Made by a program: the position numbers and the translations under genes. A model generated the notes under the pieces. That model was given only the letters and a program-made list of their open reading frames with translations, was not told the origin of the DNA and ran no database searches. A stretch of 64,000 bases of DNA from contig AP024096.1 in the NCBI GenBank assembly GCA_015099395.1, forward strand, positions 2,356,001 to 2,420,000, in the 5' to 3' direction. Every line of letters begins with the position of its first letter. Positions within the stretch are counted from its first letter, which is position 1. This document shows, piece by piece, positions 17,697 to 27,749 of the stretch. Source of the DNA: Ktedonobacteria bacterium brp13. Lineage in GTDB: Bacteria > Chloroflexota > Ktedonobacteria > Ktedonobacterales > Ktedonobacteraceae.

Positions 17697-19932
17697 CCCA
17701 CGAGTTGCGCAACGAGCTAAGCCCAAGTAGCACTCACCCCCAAAAATGTGCCTCCCTACGAAAGGAACATGAAAAAAGCAAACACCTTTCCGTAAGGAGG
17801 ACTCATGACCAGTATCGCGTATTCTTCCATCACTATCCAGTCCTGTGCTCGATCGGCTCCAGCACTGCCCTGCTGGTTTGGTGAGCTCACCGTGATCGTG
17901 CATCACTTACAGCGTCATGGCGTGCTTGCCGCCATCGCAGAGCAGGTGCGCTTTGCCCGTCGCCGTTTCGGCCAGTATGACGTGATTGATTTTGTCGCCG
18001 TGCTTTTCGGCTACGCTATCAGTGGTGAGCGCACCCTTGAAGCCTTTTACGAACAGATTGCCCCCTGGGCTCACCCTTTCATGGCGCTCTTCGGACGCGA
18101 TCGCCTCCCTGCTCGTTCCACCCTCAGTCGCTTTCTTGCCGCCCTCGACCAGGTTCCCGTTGAAGCCCTGCGTACCCAGTTTCTCGCGGATCTGCTGGCT
18201 CGCCCTTTGACCAACGAAGCCCTTCCAGGTGGGTTGTGGGACCGGCATGGAGATCACCTGCTGGTCTTTGATGTGGACGGCACGCGTGAGGCGGCGCGTC
18301 AACGATCCTTGCCACAGACGCAGGATCGACCCGCCCCCGTCCGACGCCTCCTGCCACTCTGTGCCCCAGGCTACACCGGACGCAAGCGGGGGGAAGTGGT
18401 CCGCAGCCGAACCACGGTGCTGCAAGCCCATACCCATCAGTGGCTGGCCAATTTTGGCAACCCAGGCAATGGCCAATACCGCCTCGAGTTGCGCCGGGCG
18501 CTCGGCGTCATCGAGACCTACGCACAGTCAATCCATCTGCCCCTCTCACGCCTGCTCGTGCGTCTTGATGGCCAATATGGCACCAGAGCGGTGCTCACTG
18601 ATCTGGGAGAGATGCGCTACGTCACGCGTGGCAAAGAGTACCACCTGCTGGATCACGCCGCGATCCAGGCTCGCCTTTCGCTCCCCCCCGATCAGTCGTT
18701 CACGCTGCCAGAAAGCGGGATGGTACGCACGCTCTATGATTGCCCGGATCTGCCCCTGGACGCCAGCGGGAAACGGTACCGGATCATTGTGGCCACCCAC
18801 CCGGCAGGTGCCAAGAAAAGTCGCATTGGCAAGACCCGCGATGGCATGGTCTACGAACTCTTCTTCACGAATCTGGCGCCGACGGCATTCACTGCGGCAG
18901 ATATCGTGGCGCTCTATCTCCATCGCGGGTCCTTTGAGACGGCACTGTGGGATGAAGATCTCGAACAAGATCCCGATCGCTGGTGTAGTCATGCGCCCTG
19001 GGGACAAGAGGCCTGGCAGATCATCAGTCAATGGATCTGGAATCTGCGTCTGGAACTGGGTCAGCAGCTGCTGGCCGAGCCAGTCCGCACCACGGAGTTC
19101 GCGCCAGCCCACCAGGAGCAGGCGTCTGGCTCCGCATCTGGCACTCCTTCTGCTTCTCCAGCAGGCTATGCGCCCGCCGCTGCCGCCTCGTCCTGGAAAG
19201 CTGGCCATTTTTCGGGCAAGGACTTTGCGCGCCAGCCCAATGGGACCTTGCGCTGTCCTGCGGGAGCGTCGTTGGTGCTGCAAGAACGGCGTCCAGATGC
19301 CAACGGGAGTCTCCGCCTGGTCTATGGAGCCAGCATTCGCAGCTGTCGTCCCTGCCCCTTGCGTGAGCAATGTCAGTGGGAGGGACATGCCACCGCGAAG
19401 CCACGCCAGGTGAGCCTCCTGCTGCATCCCCTGGCAATCGGCAAAGAGCCGCTGCTGTGGCGGGATTGGAGCCGCAGTCGCTCTCGTCGAGCCTGCATCC
19501 AGTTGGTACGCCATCAACACCTGGAGGTGGCGCTTCCTCCTGCGCTCGCGCCTCCCTGCGCTTCATCGTCTGGCGTGCTTTCGCGTGCCCAACGGGCTCA
19601 TGCTCGGCTGACCTTTCACGAACGGTGGGCTCGCAATGAACGGCCCCCAGCAACGGCACCGGTGAGGATCACGCTCTTCGGTATTCCCGAGGCCTTTGCC
19701 GCCTTCCTCGGTCTTGAGAGCGTGTAACGTTTGATCTCAGGAGCGGCGATGCAGTGCGTTTTCGACGGAACAGCCAAGCTTTCCGGGTGGGATCCTTGCG
19801 TCTTTTTTCTCGTTTCCCTGCTTTCGCTCATCTTTTTCATCATTTTTCCGCCAGGAAACCTCATCTCTTCTCGACGTTTCCCTCATCTACAAGCGATGAG
19901 CTCTTCTACAGACTCATTGCGCAACTCGTGGG
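17697..19932. mobile_element. Insertion sequence with IR and 4-bp ATTT duplication
   Basis: Inverted repeats of 16 bp, CCCACGAGTTGCGCAA (17697-17712; complement 19917-19932), bound 2236 bp. ATTT lies directly outside both ends (17693-17696 and 19933-19936). It encodes one DDE transposase. Intact ends and open frame suggest a recent and possibly active copy, inserted between the Mrr-like cassette and the pPIWI-RE operon. Confidence 0.85.
17805..19727 (+). CDS. DDE transposase with cysteine-rich C-terminal segment
   Basis: A 640-residue transposase. The acidic triad is read as Asp in VFDVDGT, Asp in LLVRLDGQYGTRAV and Glu in YLHRGSFETALWDED, the layout of IS4-superfamily DDE enzymes. Near the C-terminus CPAGAS and CRPCPLREQCQWEG look like the Zn-binding tail also seen in IS1182-type transposases. 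The ribosome site AAGGAGGACTC is ideal. The exact IS family is not certain. The coding sequence is much more GC-rich than the cassettes around it, in keeping with import. Confidence 0.8.
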   Translation: MTSIAYSSITIQSCARSAPALPCWFGELTVIVHHLQRHGVLAAIAEQVRFARRRFGQYDVIDFVAVLFGYAISGERTLEAFYEQIAPWAHPFMALFGRDRLPARSTLSRFLAALDQVPVEALRTQFLADLLARPLTNEALPGGLWDRHGDHLLVFDVDGTREAARQRSLPQTQDRPAPVRRLLPLCAPGYTGRKRGEVVRSRTTVLQAHTHQWLANFGNPGNGQYRLELRRALGVIETYAQSIHLPLSRLLVRLDGQYGTRAVLTDLGEMRYVTRGKEYHLLDHAAIQARLSLPPDQSFTLPESGMVRTLYDCPDLPLDASGKRYRIIVATHPAGAKKSRIGKTRDGMVYELFFTNLAPTAFTAADIVALYLHRGSFETALWDEDLEQDPDRWCSHAPWGQEAWQIISQWIWNLRLELGQQLLAEPVRTTEFAPAHQEQASGSASGTPSASPAGYAPAAAASSWKAGHFSGKDFARQPNGTLRCPAGASLVLQERRPDANGSLRLVYGASIRSCRPCPLREQCQWEGHATAKPRQVSLLLHPLAIGKEPLLWRDWSRSRSRRACIQLVRHQHLEVALPPALAPPCASSSGVLSRAQRAHARLTFHERWARNERPPATAPVRITLFGIPEAFAAFLGLESV

Positions 19933-20089
19933 ATTTCTATAATTTTCCAGAGCTCTTCACCGGTTAACATGGTTCTACCGGGAACCAACCATATTAGCTC
20001 CCTTCTGCCTCTATAGATTTGTAAGGTGTTATGGATAAACCCAAGCAGTTATGGCTTATTCATTCGAGTAAACGTGCTAACCGATCTTG
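19728..20089. other. IS right end and short spacer before the pPIWI-RE operon
   Basis: It holds the IS right inverted repeat (to 19932), the ATTT duplication and about 150 bp of spacer at the 3' end of the leftward pPIWI-RE gene. No convincing intrinsic terminator was found for that operon. Confidence 0.4.
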
Positions 20090-23029
20090 TTATGCATCAC
20101 TCTTCTCACTTGGAGACACCTCCACCTCATCTTCCTCCTCGTTATCTTCCTCTTCATTATCTTCCTCCTCATTATCTTCCTCCTCGTTATCTTCCTCTTC
20201 GTTATCTTCGTTCCATTCTCCGGGAAACACCCAAGGACCAATAACTGCCGCATACTCATCCATTTTCCGAGCGAGCTCTAGTGGCAATGGCAAGAGTGTC
20301 ATATCATTGGTTAAAAAACCCATTCTACGCCATTGATCAGCGGCTATAGCCCATAGAGCAGGATTATCCCCTTCTGGCAACACTACTGGAAGTGTCTCCA
20401 CAATAGTAGAAATTCGGTAGTTTTCTTGCGGTTTATGTTGCTTTCCAACATATTTCTTTGTTAGGGTATGCGGTTTTCCCGCAATACTATAAAAAAGCCT
20501 GTTTCGCTCATCTGCATCATGCTCAACCCAGAGACCTTGTGCAGTAGTACTTGGCAAAGAACCAGGCACATACCACTCTGGCGTCTCGCCCCGCATATTC
20601 GTGCGTAAACGAATGAGTCGAAGGTTCACTGGCAAGTTCTTAGTCTGGAAAGGTAATTCTCCACGCTCAAACCGTACAGCATCAAAAAGTGTTTCCGTAT
20701 TATAAAGGCCATTCCAAGTACTTCGAGCATTTTGAGCCATCGTGAACACGACAATGTCGTCTGTTCCTTGTTTAGCAAGATCTCTCAACAGGAAATGTCG
20801 TACTTGATTAAGTGCATCCTCTCTCTTGAGTCTCTTTACCTGCTCTGGATTGAGGTGAACAATATCAAGTAATGCCTGGTAGTATGAACGAATACGCCCA
20901 TCATGAGGCAGCCAGACACAAACTTGATGATGCTCTGTATGTAACATGACCACCACCGGGAGGTGCACTCCCACCGCTGCTCTGCGGCGAGTGATCCGAA
21001 TAAACCAAATGCCTACCACGATCAGAGGATGAGGGACGTCCAGGTGCGACATGGCAAACCCAATGGAGCAAGGAAGGTACCCAAGTTGACGTAATCCATC
21101 TCGCACTGTTGATTCACATCGTTCACGAAGATTCTTGATATCACTCGTTATAAACTGCGTCACACGACCAACATGAGCCATTCCTAAACGAAGTGCGTGC
21201 TTTGGATCTCGTTGAGAAAAGTGTTTCCGTAGCTTGGGAGATCTATAGTTGGGTAATTCAATCAGCGTGAGTGTTGGCATTTTCGCAGGACACACCTGCT
21301 CTCGTATTTTCTTGGCCCGTTCATTCGTATGAGAGAGTTTCGTCTGTTTTCCTTTTTTGTCGGGTTTTGGTAATGGCGAATCCAGTCCTTCCAGAGGCAC
21401 GGTGATAATGTGGAGTTGTCCACCATCAGGAAGTGAGATAACCTGCTGCTCAGGAGCAGGTTGGGGTAATGATTCAGGAGCTCGTTTACGTGCAGGACGA
21501 TGTGATGTAGAACTGAGAACGTTCTCTCCATTTTCCAATAATTGTTGCGCTTCTTCAGAGATATCATCTTCAAACAAAACCTCTTCTTCCCCATCATTCT
21601 CCATCATACCCTTTAACTTTTTGTTTATTGATGGAGCGTCAGGAGCATCAAGTAAGGGAGGACGGGGCTTCGTGAGAAGAGCAACAATACGATCAACGAG
21701 CATATCACGTACTGACTCTGTGTGCCATCGTACTTCTATAGTTACTTGTGGGCCAACAGACTTTTCCAATGCGGCAAGCCGTTCTTCCGCTGAGAGATCA
21801 CGCAAATCCTCCATAAGCGAATGCTTCGTTTCTTTGTGTGGAATGGCATATGGTTTACAAGGAGGACACAGAATGAGGTCTTTAGAAAGAGCTGCCATCA
21901 GTTCTAATGTAATAGCTTCACACACATCAGGTCCTAGTCCGATTCCCACACGATGACGAGATGAAGAAGAGCACACAATACCAGCTTCGACCTGTTCTGT
22001 CCCTTCTAACCAAGCCAGAGGATTCTTGGTCAATTCGTCTGCCGAAGGAACAGCAACATTCACCCGCTTTGCGATATTTGGTAGCAAATTTGTCCATAGT
22101 GGAAAACGTTGCTCCTCACTCTCTTTCATCGCTTCTATTGTTGCAATGGTAAAACCACTCGTATTTTTTTCATATGGGTTCATGTACCATGCTTTCGCCG
22201 GGCGGAAATAAACACTCGTTCGACGTTTGAGGTAGAGTTTAGAACCATTAAAACAACTCTTGCTCTGCCATCGACGCACACCATAGTGAAAATGGATTCG
22301 TGGCTCAGCGTGTCCCACTAGCGTCTGGAGCGTAATATTTACCGTATAGCTGTAGCCATAAGGTATTTTCTCCTCGTCATTCTTATCCACAAAATAGACT
22401 GGTGGCCATGTCATCAGTTCTGCTCCCTCTGCAAGAGGAACACGTACGAGCGTGCGTTTAGTTCCATGAATAGGCAAACTCACACGATGTTCTACGAGCA
22501 TATCAGCAACAACTGCCGGAATCACTTTAAATGCAATTTTAGCCATATCTGCTGTTCCATTCTCGTACGTTTTTTCTTGCAGTGAAAGCATCACAGGCTT
22601 CCAGGATAGGTCATCCTGAGTGAGGAGATGTTCCATCGCTAAAAAACTTTCACATTCACCATACGTTTCTTGGAACCATGCTTGAATGATATACCAGAGG
22701 CGATCCACAGGAATCGCTTGACGAACGAGGAGCCATGGGAGGCGTTCGCGCAGTCTGCTATCAAGTTCCTCTTCAGGCCCTCCTTCTCTCGATCGTCGTA
22801 CCGCATTAGGGACCGCAAGTAAATAAGGAATCAACGCCTGCAATACAGCATTCAAACTTCGAATAGGGATAGTTATAGGTTGATCTAACCGATCACTGCG
22901 TTCCTCTTGCAGAGCCTGCAACGGCTCAAACCATTCATCAGGAAATGACAACTGCATGAAGGAGAGATTTCGTAAACAACTTCCTGGGCGAATAGTACAG
23001 GCCACCAGTTGAATGGGCTTTTTAGACAT
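20090..23029 (-). CDS. pPIWI-RE family protein (prokaryotic PIWI with R/E motif)
   Basis: A 979-residue protein, last gene of the pPIWI-RE operon. The N-terminal half matches the X/MID-type regions of the family. The RNase H-like PIWI domain occupies ~580-925 and includes AQNARSTWNGL (residues ~765-775), where family members usually read D-x-Q-N-A-R, and RLRTNMRGETPEW (~807-819), which probably holds the naming Arg and Glu. In the first motif the Asp position reads Thr/Met, so nuclease activity may be lost. The extreme C-terminus is a tail of repeated EEEDN units. PIWI-RE proteins are predicted nucleic-acid-guided defence factors acting with a helicase and a REase. I start at 23029 (AGGAG upstream), which gives an 8-bp overlap with the helicase gene. 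Confidence 0.8.
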   Translation of the reverse strand: MSKKPIQLVACTIRPGSCLRNLSFMQLSFPDEWFEPLQALQEERSDRLDQPITIPIRSLNAVLQALIPYLLAVPNAVRRSREGGPEEELDSRLRERLPWLLVRQAIPVDRLWYIIQAWFQETYGECESFLAMEHLLTQDDLSWKPVMLSLQEKTYENGTADMAKIAFKVIPAVVADMLVEHRVSLPIHGTKRTLVRVPLAEGAELMTWPPVYFVDKNDEEKIPYGYSYTVNITLQTLVGHAEPRIHFHYGVRRWQSKSCFNGSKLYLKRRTSVYFRPAKAWYMNPYEKNTSGFTIATIEAMKESEEQRFPLWTNLLPNIAKRVNVAVPSADELTKNPLAWLEGTEQVEAGIVCSSSSRHRVGIGLGPDVCEAITLELMAALSKDLILCPPCKPYAIPHKETKHSLMEDLRDLSAEERLAALEKSVGPQVTIEVRWHTESVRDMLVDRIVALLTKPRPPLLDAPDAPSINKKLKGMMENDGEEEVLFEDDISEEAQQLLENGENVLSSTSHRPARKRAPESLPQPAPEQQVISLPDGGQLHIITVPLEGLDSPLPKPDKKGKQTKLSHTNERAKKIREQVCPAKMPTLTLIELPNYRSPKLRKHFSQRDPKHALRLGMAHVGRVTQFITSDIKNLRERCESTVRDGLRQLGYLPCSIGFAMSHLDVPHPLIVVGIWFIRITRRRAAVGVHLPVVVMLHTEHHQVCVWLPHDGRIRSYYQALLDIVHLNPEQVKRLKREDALNQVRHFLLRDLAKQGTDDIVVFTMAQNARSTWNGLYNTETLFDAVRFERGELPFQTKNLPVNLRLIRLRTNMRGETPEWYVPGSLPSTTAQGLWVEHDADERNRLFYSIAGKPHTLTKKYVGKQHKPQENYRISTIVETLPVVLPEGDNPALWAIAADQWRRMGFLTNDMTLLPLPLELARKMDEYAAVIGPWVFPGEWNEDNEEEDNEEEDNEEEDNEEEDNEEEDEVEVSPSEKSDA
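20131..20205 (-). repeat. Five 15-bp tandem repeats encoding the acidic tail
   Basis: Units of CTTCCTCCTCGTTAT with one or two synonymous changes, five in a row, encode repeated EEEDN. Copy number may vary between strains. The synonymous differences imply some age or selection on the protein. Confidence 0.85.
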
Positions 23030-26000
23030 CGTAGACTCCTTGTATCTTTGAAAATGCATCAGCAGCTTCCCCATAGAGGGTCGTCGCTATTGCACGGTGA
23101 ACAGGATCAGGGTCAGTCGTCGCCTGTTGAAGAATACGCTGAAAACCAAGCAACATACTGGTTTTTTCTGTATCCTTTTTTCCAACAGGACTGTTCTCAG
23201 CCCAACGAGCATCGACGAAATGAACACGGGCAGTAGCACCTCCTCGTAAAAGACGGCCAATGCATTGCCAAACCAAGACAAATTGGGTCCAAAGCAATGC
23301 AGTTCGTTCACTATCTCCCAGTTCCTTATAGGTTTTCCCTTTTCCAAGAGCATCTTCCCATTGCTGAGAAGCAACTCGGCGAAGTTGCAGACCTGCCTGC
23401 GTAGCCTGGGAATGTGTTAATGTTTGAACATAGGTCTGTCCCCAAGCATTCAACTTATGAATAGCGGCGTGAATATCTCCAGGAATTGGATAGGGACGAA
23501 CTAAAAAATACACACTGCCAATAGCAGCCTCCTGACCAACGAGAATATTATGCCCCCGTTCGATCGATTGGAGTGGAGCAACTAAAAATCGCGCAGAGCC
23601 TAGGGCCATCTGATGCAATAAACTACGTCGTAGCCGTCCTGATGAGGACTGCCAAGTATCGTTTCCTTCACCTTCACGATCGGGAACAAGCGTGACAACC
23701 TCATCACCGACAAATTGCGGATGCTGCTCAGCCAAAATCGTTGCCAGCGTATCACCCACCGCCTCGGCTTCATAATAACTCCCCACAACGAGTAGGATGC
23801 GCTGACGATGCACGTCCAATCTTGCTAACTCCTCATCAAGCATACTTGGACGAAACGCTTGAGGATGGGTAAGCACATCAAGCATCGTTCGTAAACTCCT
23901 CAACCGCTGCTCTGGTTCTTCAAAGCCAGACACATGCAAGTATTTCCCGGGAGCCCCAGGGTCAGGGAGCGGATCATAAGAGCAAGAAATTCGTCCTTGC
24001 TGCTGATAACTAGCGTGTTGGGATATTTGTGGAAGCAGGACCAATCCCGGTGGGATATTCAAGTGGTAGCGCCATGAGCCGGGAGCCCAAGAAGTTCCAC
24101 TCGTCAACAATACATGAGGCCCTGCCAGGGTATCACTAAGTTGTAAACTATCATGAAGATGGAGCAGGAGTGACCGTCCCATACCACGTACATGAAAAAA
24201 ACGTAGTTCGCCGTTACCATCTCCATGACTGTCAAAGTATTGAAAGCCAAGGACTGCTCCCATAGGAGCTTCCGGCACCATACGCAATTGATCCTCAGAA
24301 GGGTCATAAAACAATCCTCCGGAACCTCGATCCAAGTCAAGTGCTTCCGCCGCAGGCCATTGCCAGATCATGGCTTGCAGTGCATGGTCAAGAATAATGA
24401 CGAGCAACATGATTAACAGCTGCTGCGCAAGTTGCTCGATGCGACGTTCATCGGCAAGTGAAGAAAGACGGACCTGACCAAGCCAGTTTTTGAGTTGTAC
24501 AAGAGCAAGATTCGTATCAGACTCAAGAAGTTCCAGTTGCATCGCTCTATACCATGCCAATGGAGGCATCTTCTCATCATTGTTCTCTTTAGGAATTACC
24601 AGAGGGCTATATTTAAAATCATTTGCCTGACGCACAAAGGGCTCCGTCGATGGTAAGATACCTTGCAATTCCTCAACCAGACGTGCGATAAGAATATCGT
24701 GTGAGAAATAAGCGCTTCCTAACCATCGACGCGTTGTTGAGTCGTGATCGCGAAGATGGATATAGAGACGGTTGACGGCCCGCTGCGTATTGTCGTGCGA
24801 GATCAACCAGCGATCTAATCCAGGAACTTTGCCCACAAGGGGGCGGCCTGAACGGTACATCTGACGTGAAACCTGCGTTGCAATACGATCCAACCAAGAC
24901 TCACCACGCTCTCGTACAAGGACCTCCATAGGTGCAAAGCGGTCATCGAATTGCACCTGTACTAAGTCAGCCTCATCAATCAAAAGCACATGAGCATGAC
25001 GCATGACAAGATCCATGTAGCGCATCGTTTCTGAAATCAGCGGACCTTGCGGTCCGCTAGCTAATAAGCTCGCAGGCGTTGCGAGCCAGATTCGTGCAGT
25101 TGCAAATGAACGAGTAGAATGGTGAACAGGGCAAACTGGGAGAAATGGACAATCACGGCGCTCACTTTCAGCATTATCTTTGATGAAGTACAAACGCGTG
25201 CAAGGCTCTTCGCCCGGTGGGATAGCCTGTACATCCTGGCGTAATCCGTCGAGGGGACAAACAGTGGAAAGAAAAGAGTACGCAGGGTGTTCACGACGCA
25301 GTGAAGTACCATCGCTTGCAGCCTCTGTCTGATAGAGTCTATTCAAGTGAGTCACTCGTGTTGACCGCCCAAGAAGTGGCATCGCTTGGAGAGTTGAGTC
25401 AACACGACAAAGGGCATCAATGATGGCGAGCTCACGAAATAATGCGGCAACATCACTCAAAACAAGTGTTACCCGAAAGCCACGACGCGCTAAAAAAATA
25501 GTCAGGACAGTAAAGAAGGTTGACTTCCCACTGCCAACCATTCCAATCATATGCAACAGTCCATCAAGCCTCAGTTGGGTAGTAGGTTGAAGCCCTGTCT
25601 GATCAACAATCCGTAATTGTAGTGCTCGTATTCGCCTCCCCCACCCTTGACAAGATGCGGCAGACCTATCTGGAGCAATGCGGTCCATCCAGTCAGCCTC
25701 CTGTTCCAGATCCATGAGCGAAATCACTAATGGCTGTTGCTCAGGTAGACGCGCCGTTGCAAGCCCAAGAATAGAACGGTTTATAAAGCGCTCAACACGT
25801 GGGGGTAATTCAACTTCGTGCCACTCCCTTTGTATCGAGAAACGATACCGTCCTGCTGTCGCATATCGTGTCTGACGCTCTTTCCAAGCCGGGGGTGTAG
25901 ACAGGGCTTGCTGAATGCACTCATGCCGCTCCTGAAAGAGAAGAGCATTTGTCTGATCAAGAATGCAATCGTCCTCCAGTTGATAGAGTGGATAAGGGTG

Positions 26001-26312
26001 CTTCACCGTTTTATAGAGCTTGATAGCGTCTTCCCATGATCGCCGAGCAATTAATGATGGCAAGTGTAAACGAGTCAACGTCAACACTTTCTTCTGTTGG
26101 TCAGAAAGCTTCCCCAAAGCAGGCAATGGTTGACCATTAAAGACAGTCCACGCAAGTCTTGGTGGTTGTCCTGGAAACACCTGCTTCATCACCGTAAGCA
26201 CCAACTCTATATCCATCAGGTCTCCGGCTGGCATTGATAGAGGGCCGTAGGCTGCTTTGAGGGCAGTGAGATCTTCTGCCACTGCTTTTCTCCAGAGACT
26301 AACCTCACGCAT
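23022..26312 (-). CDS. DinG-type Fe-S helicase of the pPIWI-RE system
   Basis: A 1096-residue superfamily 2 helicase. Walker A is GMVGSGKST (residues 257-265) and Walker B LLIDEAD (443-449). Four cysteines between them, at about 352, 371, 388 and 394 (CPLDG, CTRLY, CPFLPVCP), are placed like the Fe-S cluster ligands of XPD/DinG helicases. C-terminal motifs include LVVGSYYEAEAVGD and WQCIGRLLRGG, the arginine-finger motif VI. It presumably unwinds DNA or R-loops for the partner PIWI-RE protein. The start at 26312 follows AGGAGC and overlaps the REase stop by 8 bp (ATGCGTGA); the frame is open to 26345. The end overlaps the PIWI-RE start by 8 bp (ATGTCTAA). Confidence 0.85.
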   Translation of the reverse strand: MREVSLWRKAVAEDLTALKAAYGPLSMPAGDLMDIELVLTVMKQVFPGQPPRLAWTVFNGQPLPALGKLSDQQKKVLTLTRLHLPSLIARRSWEDAIKLYKTVKHPYPLYQLEDDCILDQTNALLFQERHECIQQALSTPPAWKERQTRYATAGRYRFSIQREWHEVELPPRVERFINRSILGLATARLPEQQPLVISLMDLEQEADWMDRIAPDRSAASCQGWGRRIRALQLRIVDQTGLQPTTQLRLDGLLHMIGMVGSGKSTFFTVLTIFLARRGFRVTLVLSDVAALFRELAIIDALCRVDSTLQAMPLLGRSTRVTHLNRLYQTEAASDGTSLRREHPAYSFLSTVCPLDGLRQDVQAIPPGEEPCTRLYFIKDNAESERRDCPFLPVCPVHHSTRSFATARIWLATPASLLASGPQGPLISETMRYMDLVMRHAHVLLIDEADLVQVQFDDRFAPMEVLVRERGESWLDRIATQVSRQMYRSGRPLVGKVPGLDRWLISHDNTQRAVNRLYIHLRDHDSTTRRWLGSAYFSHDILIARLVEELQGILPSTEPFVRQANDFKYSPLVIPKENNDEKMPPLAWYRAMQLELLESDTNLALVQLKNWLGQVRLSSLADERRIEQLAQQLLIMLLVIILDHALQAMIWQWPAAEALDLDRGSGGLFYDPSEDQLRMVPEAPMGAVLGFQYFDSHGDGNGELRFFHVRGMGRSLLLHLHDSLQLSDTLAGPHVLLTSGTSWAPGSWRYHLNIPPGLVLLPQISQHASYQQQGRISCSYDPLPDPGAPGKYLHVSGFEEPEQRLRSLRTMLDVLTHPQAFRPSMLDEELARLDVHRQRILLVVGSYYEAEAVGDTLATILAEQHPQFVGDEVVTLVPDREGEGNDTWQSSSGRLRRSLLHQMALGSARFLVAPLQSIERGHNILVGQEAAIGSVYFLVRPYPIPGDIHAAIHKLNAWGQTYVQTLTHSQATQAGLQLRRVASQQWEDALGKGKTYKELGDSERTALLWTQFVLVWQCIGRLLRGGATARVHFVDARWAENSPVGKKDTEKTSMLLGFQRILQQATTDPDPVHRAIATTLYGEAADAFSKIQGVYDV

Positions 26313-27657
26313 GACACTGCTCCTTATATCTTCTAGCTTCTTCAATCAGGTCATTGATGGTAAGAATGGAAAAAGCCTGTTCGCTCGTAGCATTTCGTAA
26401 AATATCCAGGTAGCCAGGCATTTCCTGAACGCGCTGGTTCGGAATAACGTACAACGCACGATCCCATGTCAGATTTCCATGACATTCTAGCGGAGTAAGA
26501 TGAGAGGCGAGTAAATGAGGAAAACGCCAATCCTTGACATCAACTGCCCATACCGTGCGATCAGGAAAAACGATGCGTATATCATACGCATCGTAACCAG
26601 GCCATAGCTCGGCAGTAATTCCGAGCGTATCAAGACATTGGGCCGTTTTGATTTCATAGATACCAGGGGCTACCACATATCTGCGAATAGCACGGCGAAC
26701 TCGTTGAAGGTGCTCAGGAGCTGTCCGAAGTTCCCGAATCACACAATGAATAAAATCACCTGTGAGAATACGACACCGATCATCGCCACAATGTAAACGC
26801 CCATGAGAACGTTGTAAGGTCCAACCACAAAAACCACAGAGCAGAACTTTCCCTTGCTCAACGACTAACGTGGGTACTCGTTCATAGAGATCAGTCAGAT
26901 AGCTTCCAAGAGTTCCAATCTGCGCATCAAAAGAACATTTCATGAGCTCGTCATCGGTCACAACAGGATGTTCAATTAAGAACTGACGAAATGCAACATA
27001 TGCATGAGGAGCACGGTTCTTTTTTGCCTCACTCAAGACCTTGAGCATGGTATTCTGGCATGTTTCTAGCTCTGCATCACACTTGGTCAGAGCATATTCA
27101 CGACAAAGTGATGTGGGTTGATCATCTTTATCCAGAAGGGCCTCATTGAGCCACATGGGAGGAATACGAAAATGCACAGGCCATTCTCCGAGAGGACGAC
27201 GACACCAGGCAAGCGCAGCATGTAGATGCATAGGTGGGTCTACGTCACGCAGCAAGCATTCAGCTGTCAGAATGTTCACCCCCCGTTGCCATGCTTGAGA
27301 AAAAGGGACATGAAGTGGCTTTCCCTCTGCAATGTCATTGGTAAGATAGGTAAGACCAGAGGCAAGTAGACAAAGAATCGCCTCTGGAAGAGGAAGATCA
27401 ATGTTCTCTTCTAATGGTTTGATACTAAGAAGCGCCAAACCAGATGGAGTAACGCGAAGGCTGCGAGGACCATCCATCCAATCAACATAGGTTGGACGCA
27501 ATCTAGTCAATTGCCGCTGAACATTGCCACGAGAACTGCTGGGATAGCCAATAGCCATAGCAATTTCAGCAAGTGTAGGAGGGCGCCCTTGGGAATCCTC
27601 CGTTAAAGTTACAATAACCTGGAGAAGGCGTTTATCAGACTCAGTAGGAGTTGCCAT
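26305..27657 (-). CDS. REase-fold protein of the pPIWI-RE system with N-terminal winged helix
   Basis: A 450-residue protein, first gene of the operon. Residues ~8-75 form a winged helix (PPTLAEIAMAIGYPSSSRGNV). A zinc ribbon uses Cys274, Cys277, Cys290 and Cys295 (CGFCGW, CGDDRC). The C-terminal PD-(D/E)xK nuclease core reads YDIRIVF with Asp359 and AVDVKDW with Asp373 and Lys375. In predicted pPIWI-RE systems this protein is the DNA-cutting component. The winged helix and the palindrome right upstream suggest that it also represses its own operon (inference). The start follows GGGAG. Confidence 0.85.
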   Translation of the reverse strand: MATPTESDKRLLQVIVTLTEDSQGRPPTLAEIAMAIGYPSSSRGNVQRQLTRLRPTYVDWMDGPRSLRVTPSGLALLSIKPLEENIDLPLPEAILCLLASGLTYLTNDIAEGKPLHVPFSQAWQRGVNILTAECLLRDVDPPMHLHAALAWCRRPLGEWPVHFRIPPMWLNEALLDKDDQPTSLCREYALTKCDAELETCQNTMLKVLSEAKKNRAPHAYVAFRQFLIEHPVVTDDELMKCSFDAQIGTLGSYLTDLYERVPTLVVEQGKVLLCGFCGWTLQRSHGRLHCGDDRCRILTGDFIHCVIRELRTAPEHLQRVRRAIRRYVVAPGIYEIKTAQCLDTLGITAELWPGYDAYDIRIVFPDRTVWAVDVKDWRFPHLLASHLTPLECHGNLTWDRALYVIPNQRVQEMPGYLDILRNATSEQAFSILTINDLIEEARRYKEQCHA

Positions 27658-27689
27658 AAAAAGCTCCCTTCCAATAAAAATTTGCGCTT

Positions 27690-27717
27690 ACAACACACGT
27701 TGTACAACGTATGTTGT
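27690..27717. promoter_or_regulatory. 28-bp palindromic operator upstream of the pPIWI-RE operon
   Basis: Two 14-bp arms starting ACAACACACGTTGT are complementary except at one pair. It lies 33-60 bp upstream of the REase start codon and about 33 bp downstream of the predicted -10 box, a position suited to repression. The winged-helix REase is the likely ligand. Confidence 0.65.
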
Positions 27718-27749
27718 GAAAACATGTCTTTAGTACTTATGACAACAGG

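Noticed and set aside
18546-19659. Long minus-strand frames opposite the transposase at 17805-19727
   Set aside because: Shadow frames caused by the high GC content of the transposase gene.
20131-20205. Regular short repeats, possible CRISPR
   Set aside because: The units abut without spacers and encode the acidic tail of the PIWI-RE protein in frame.
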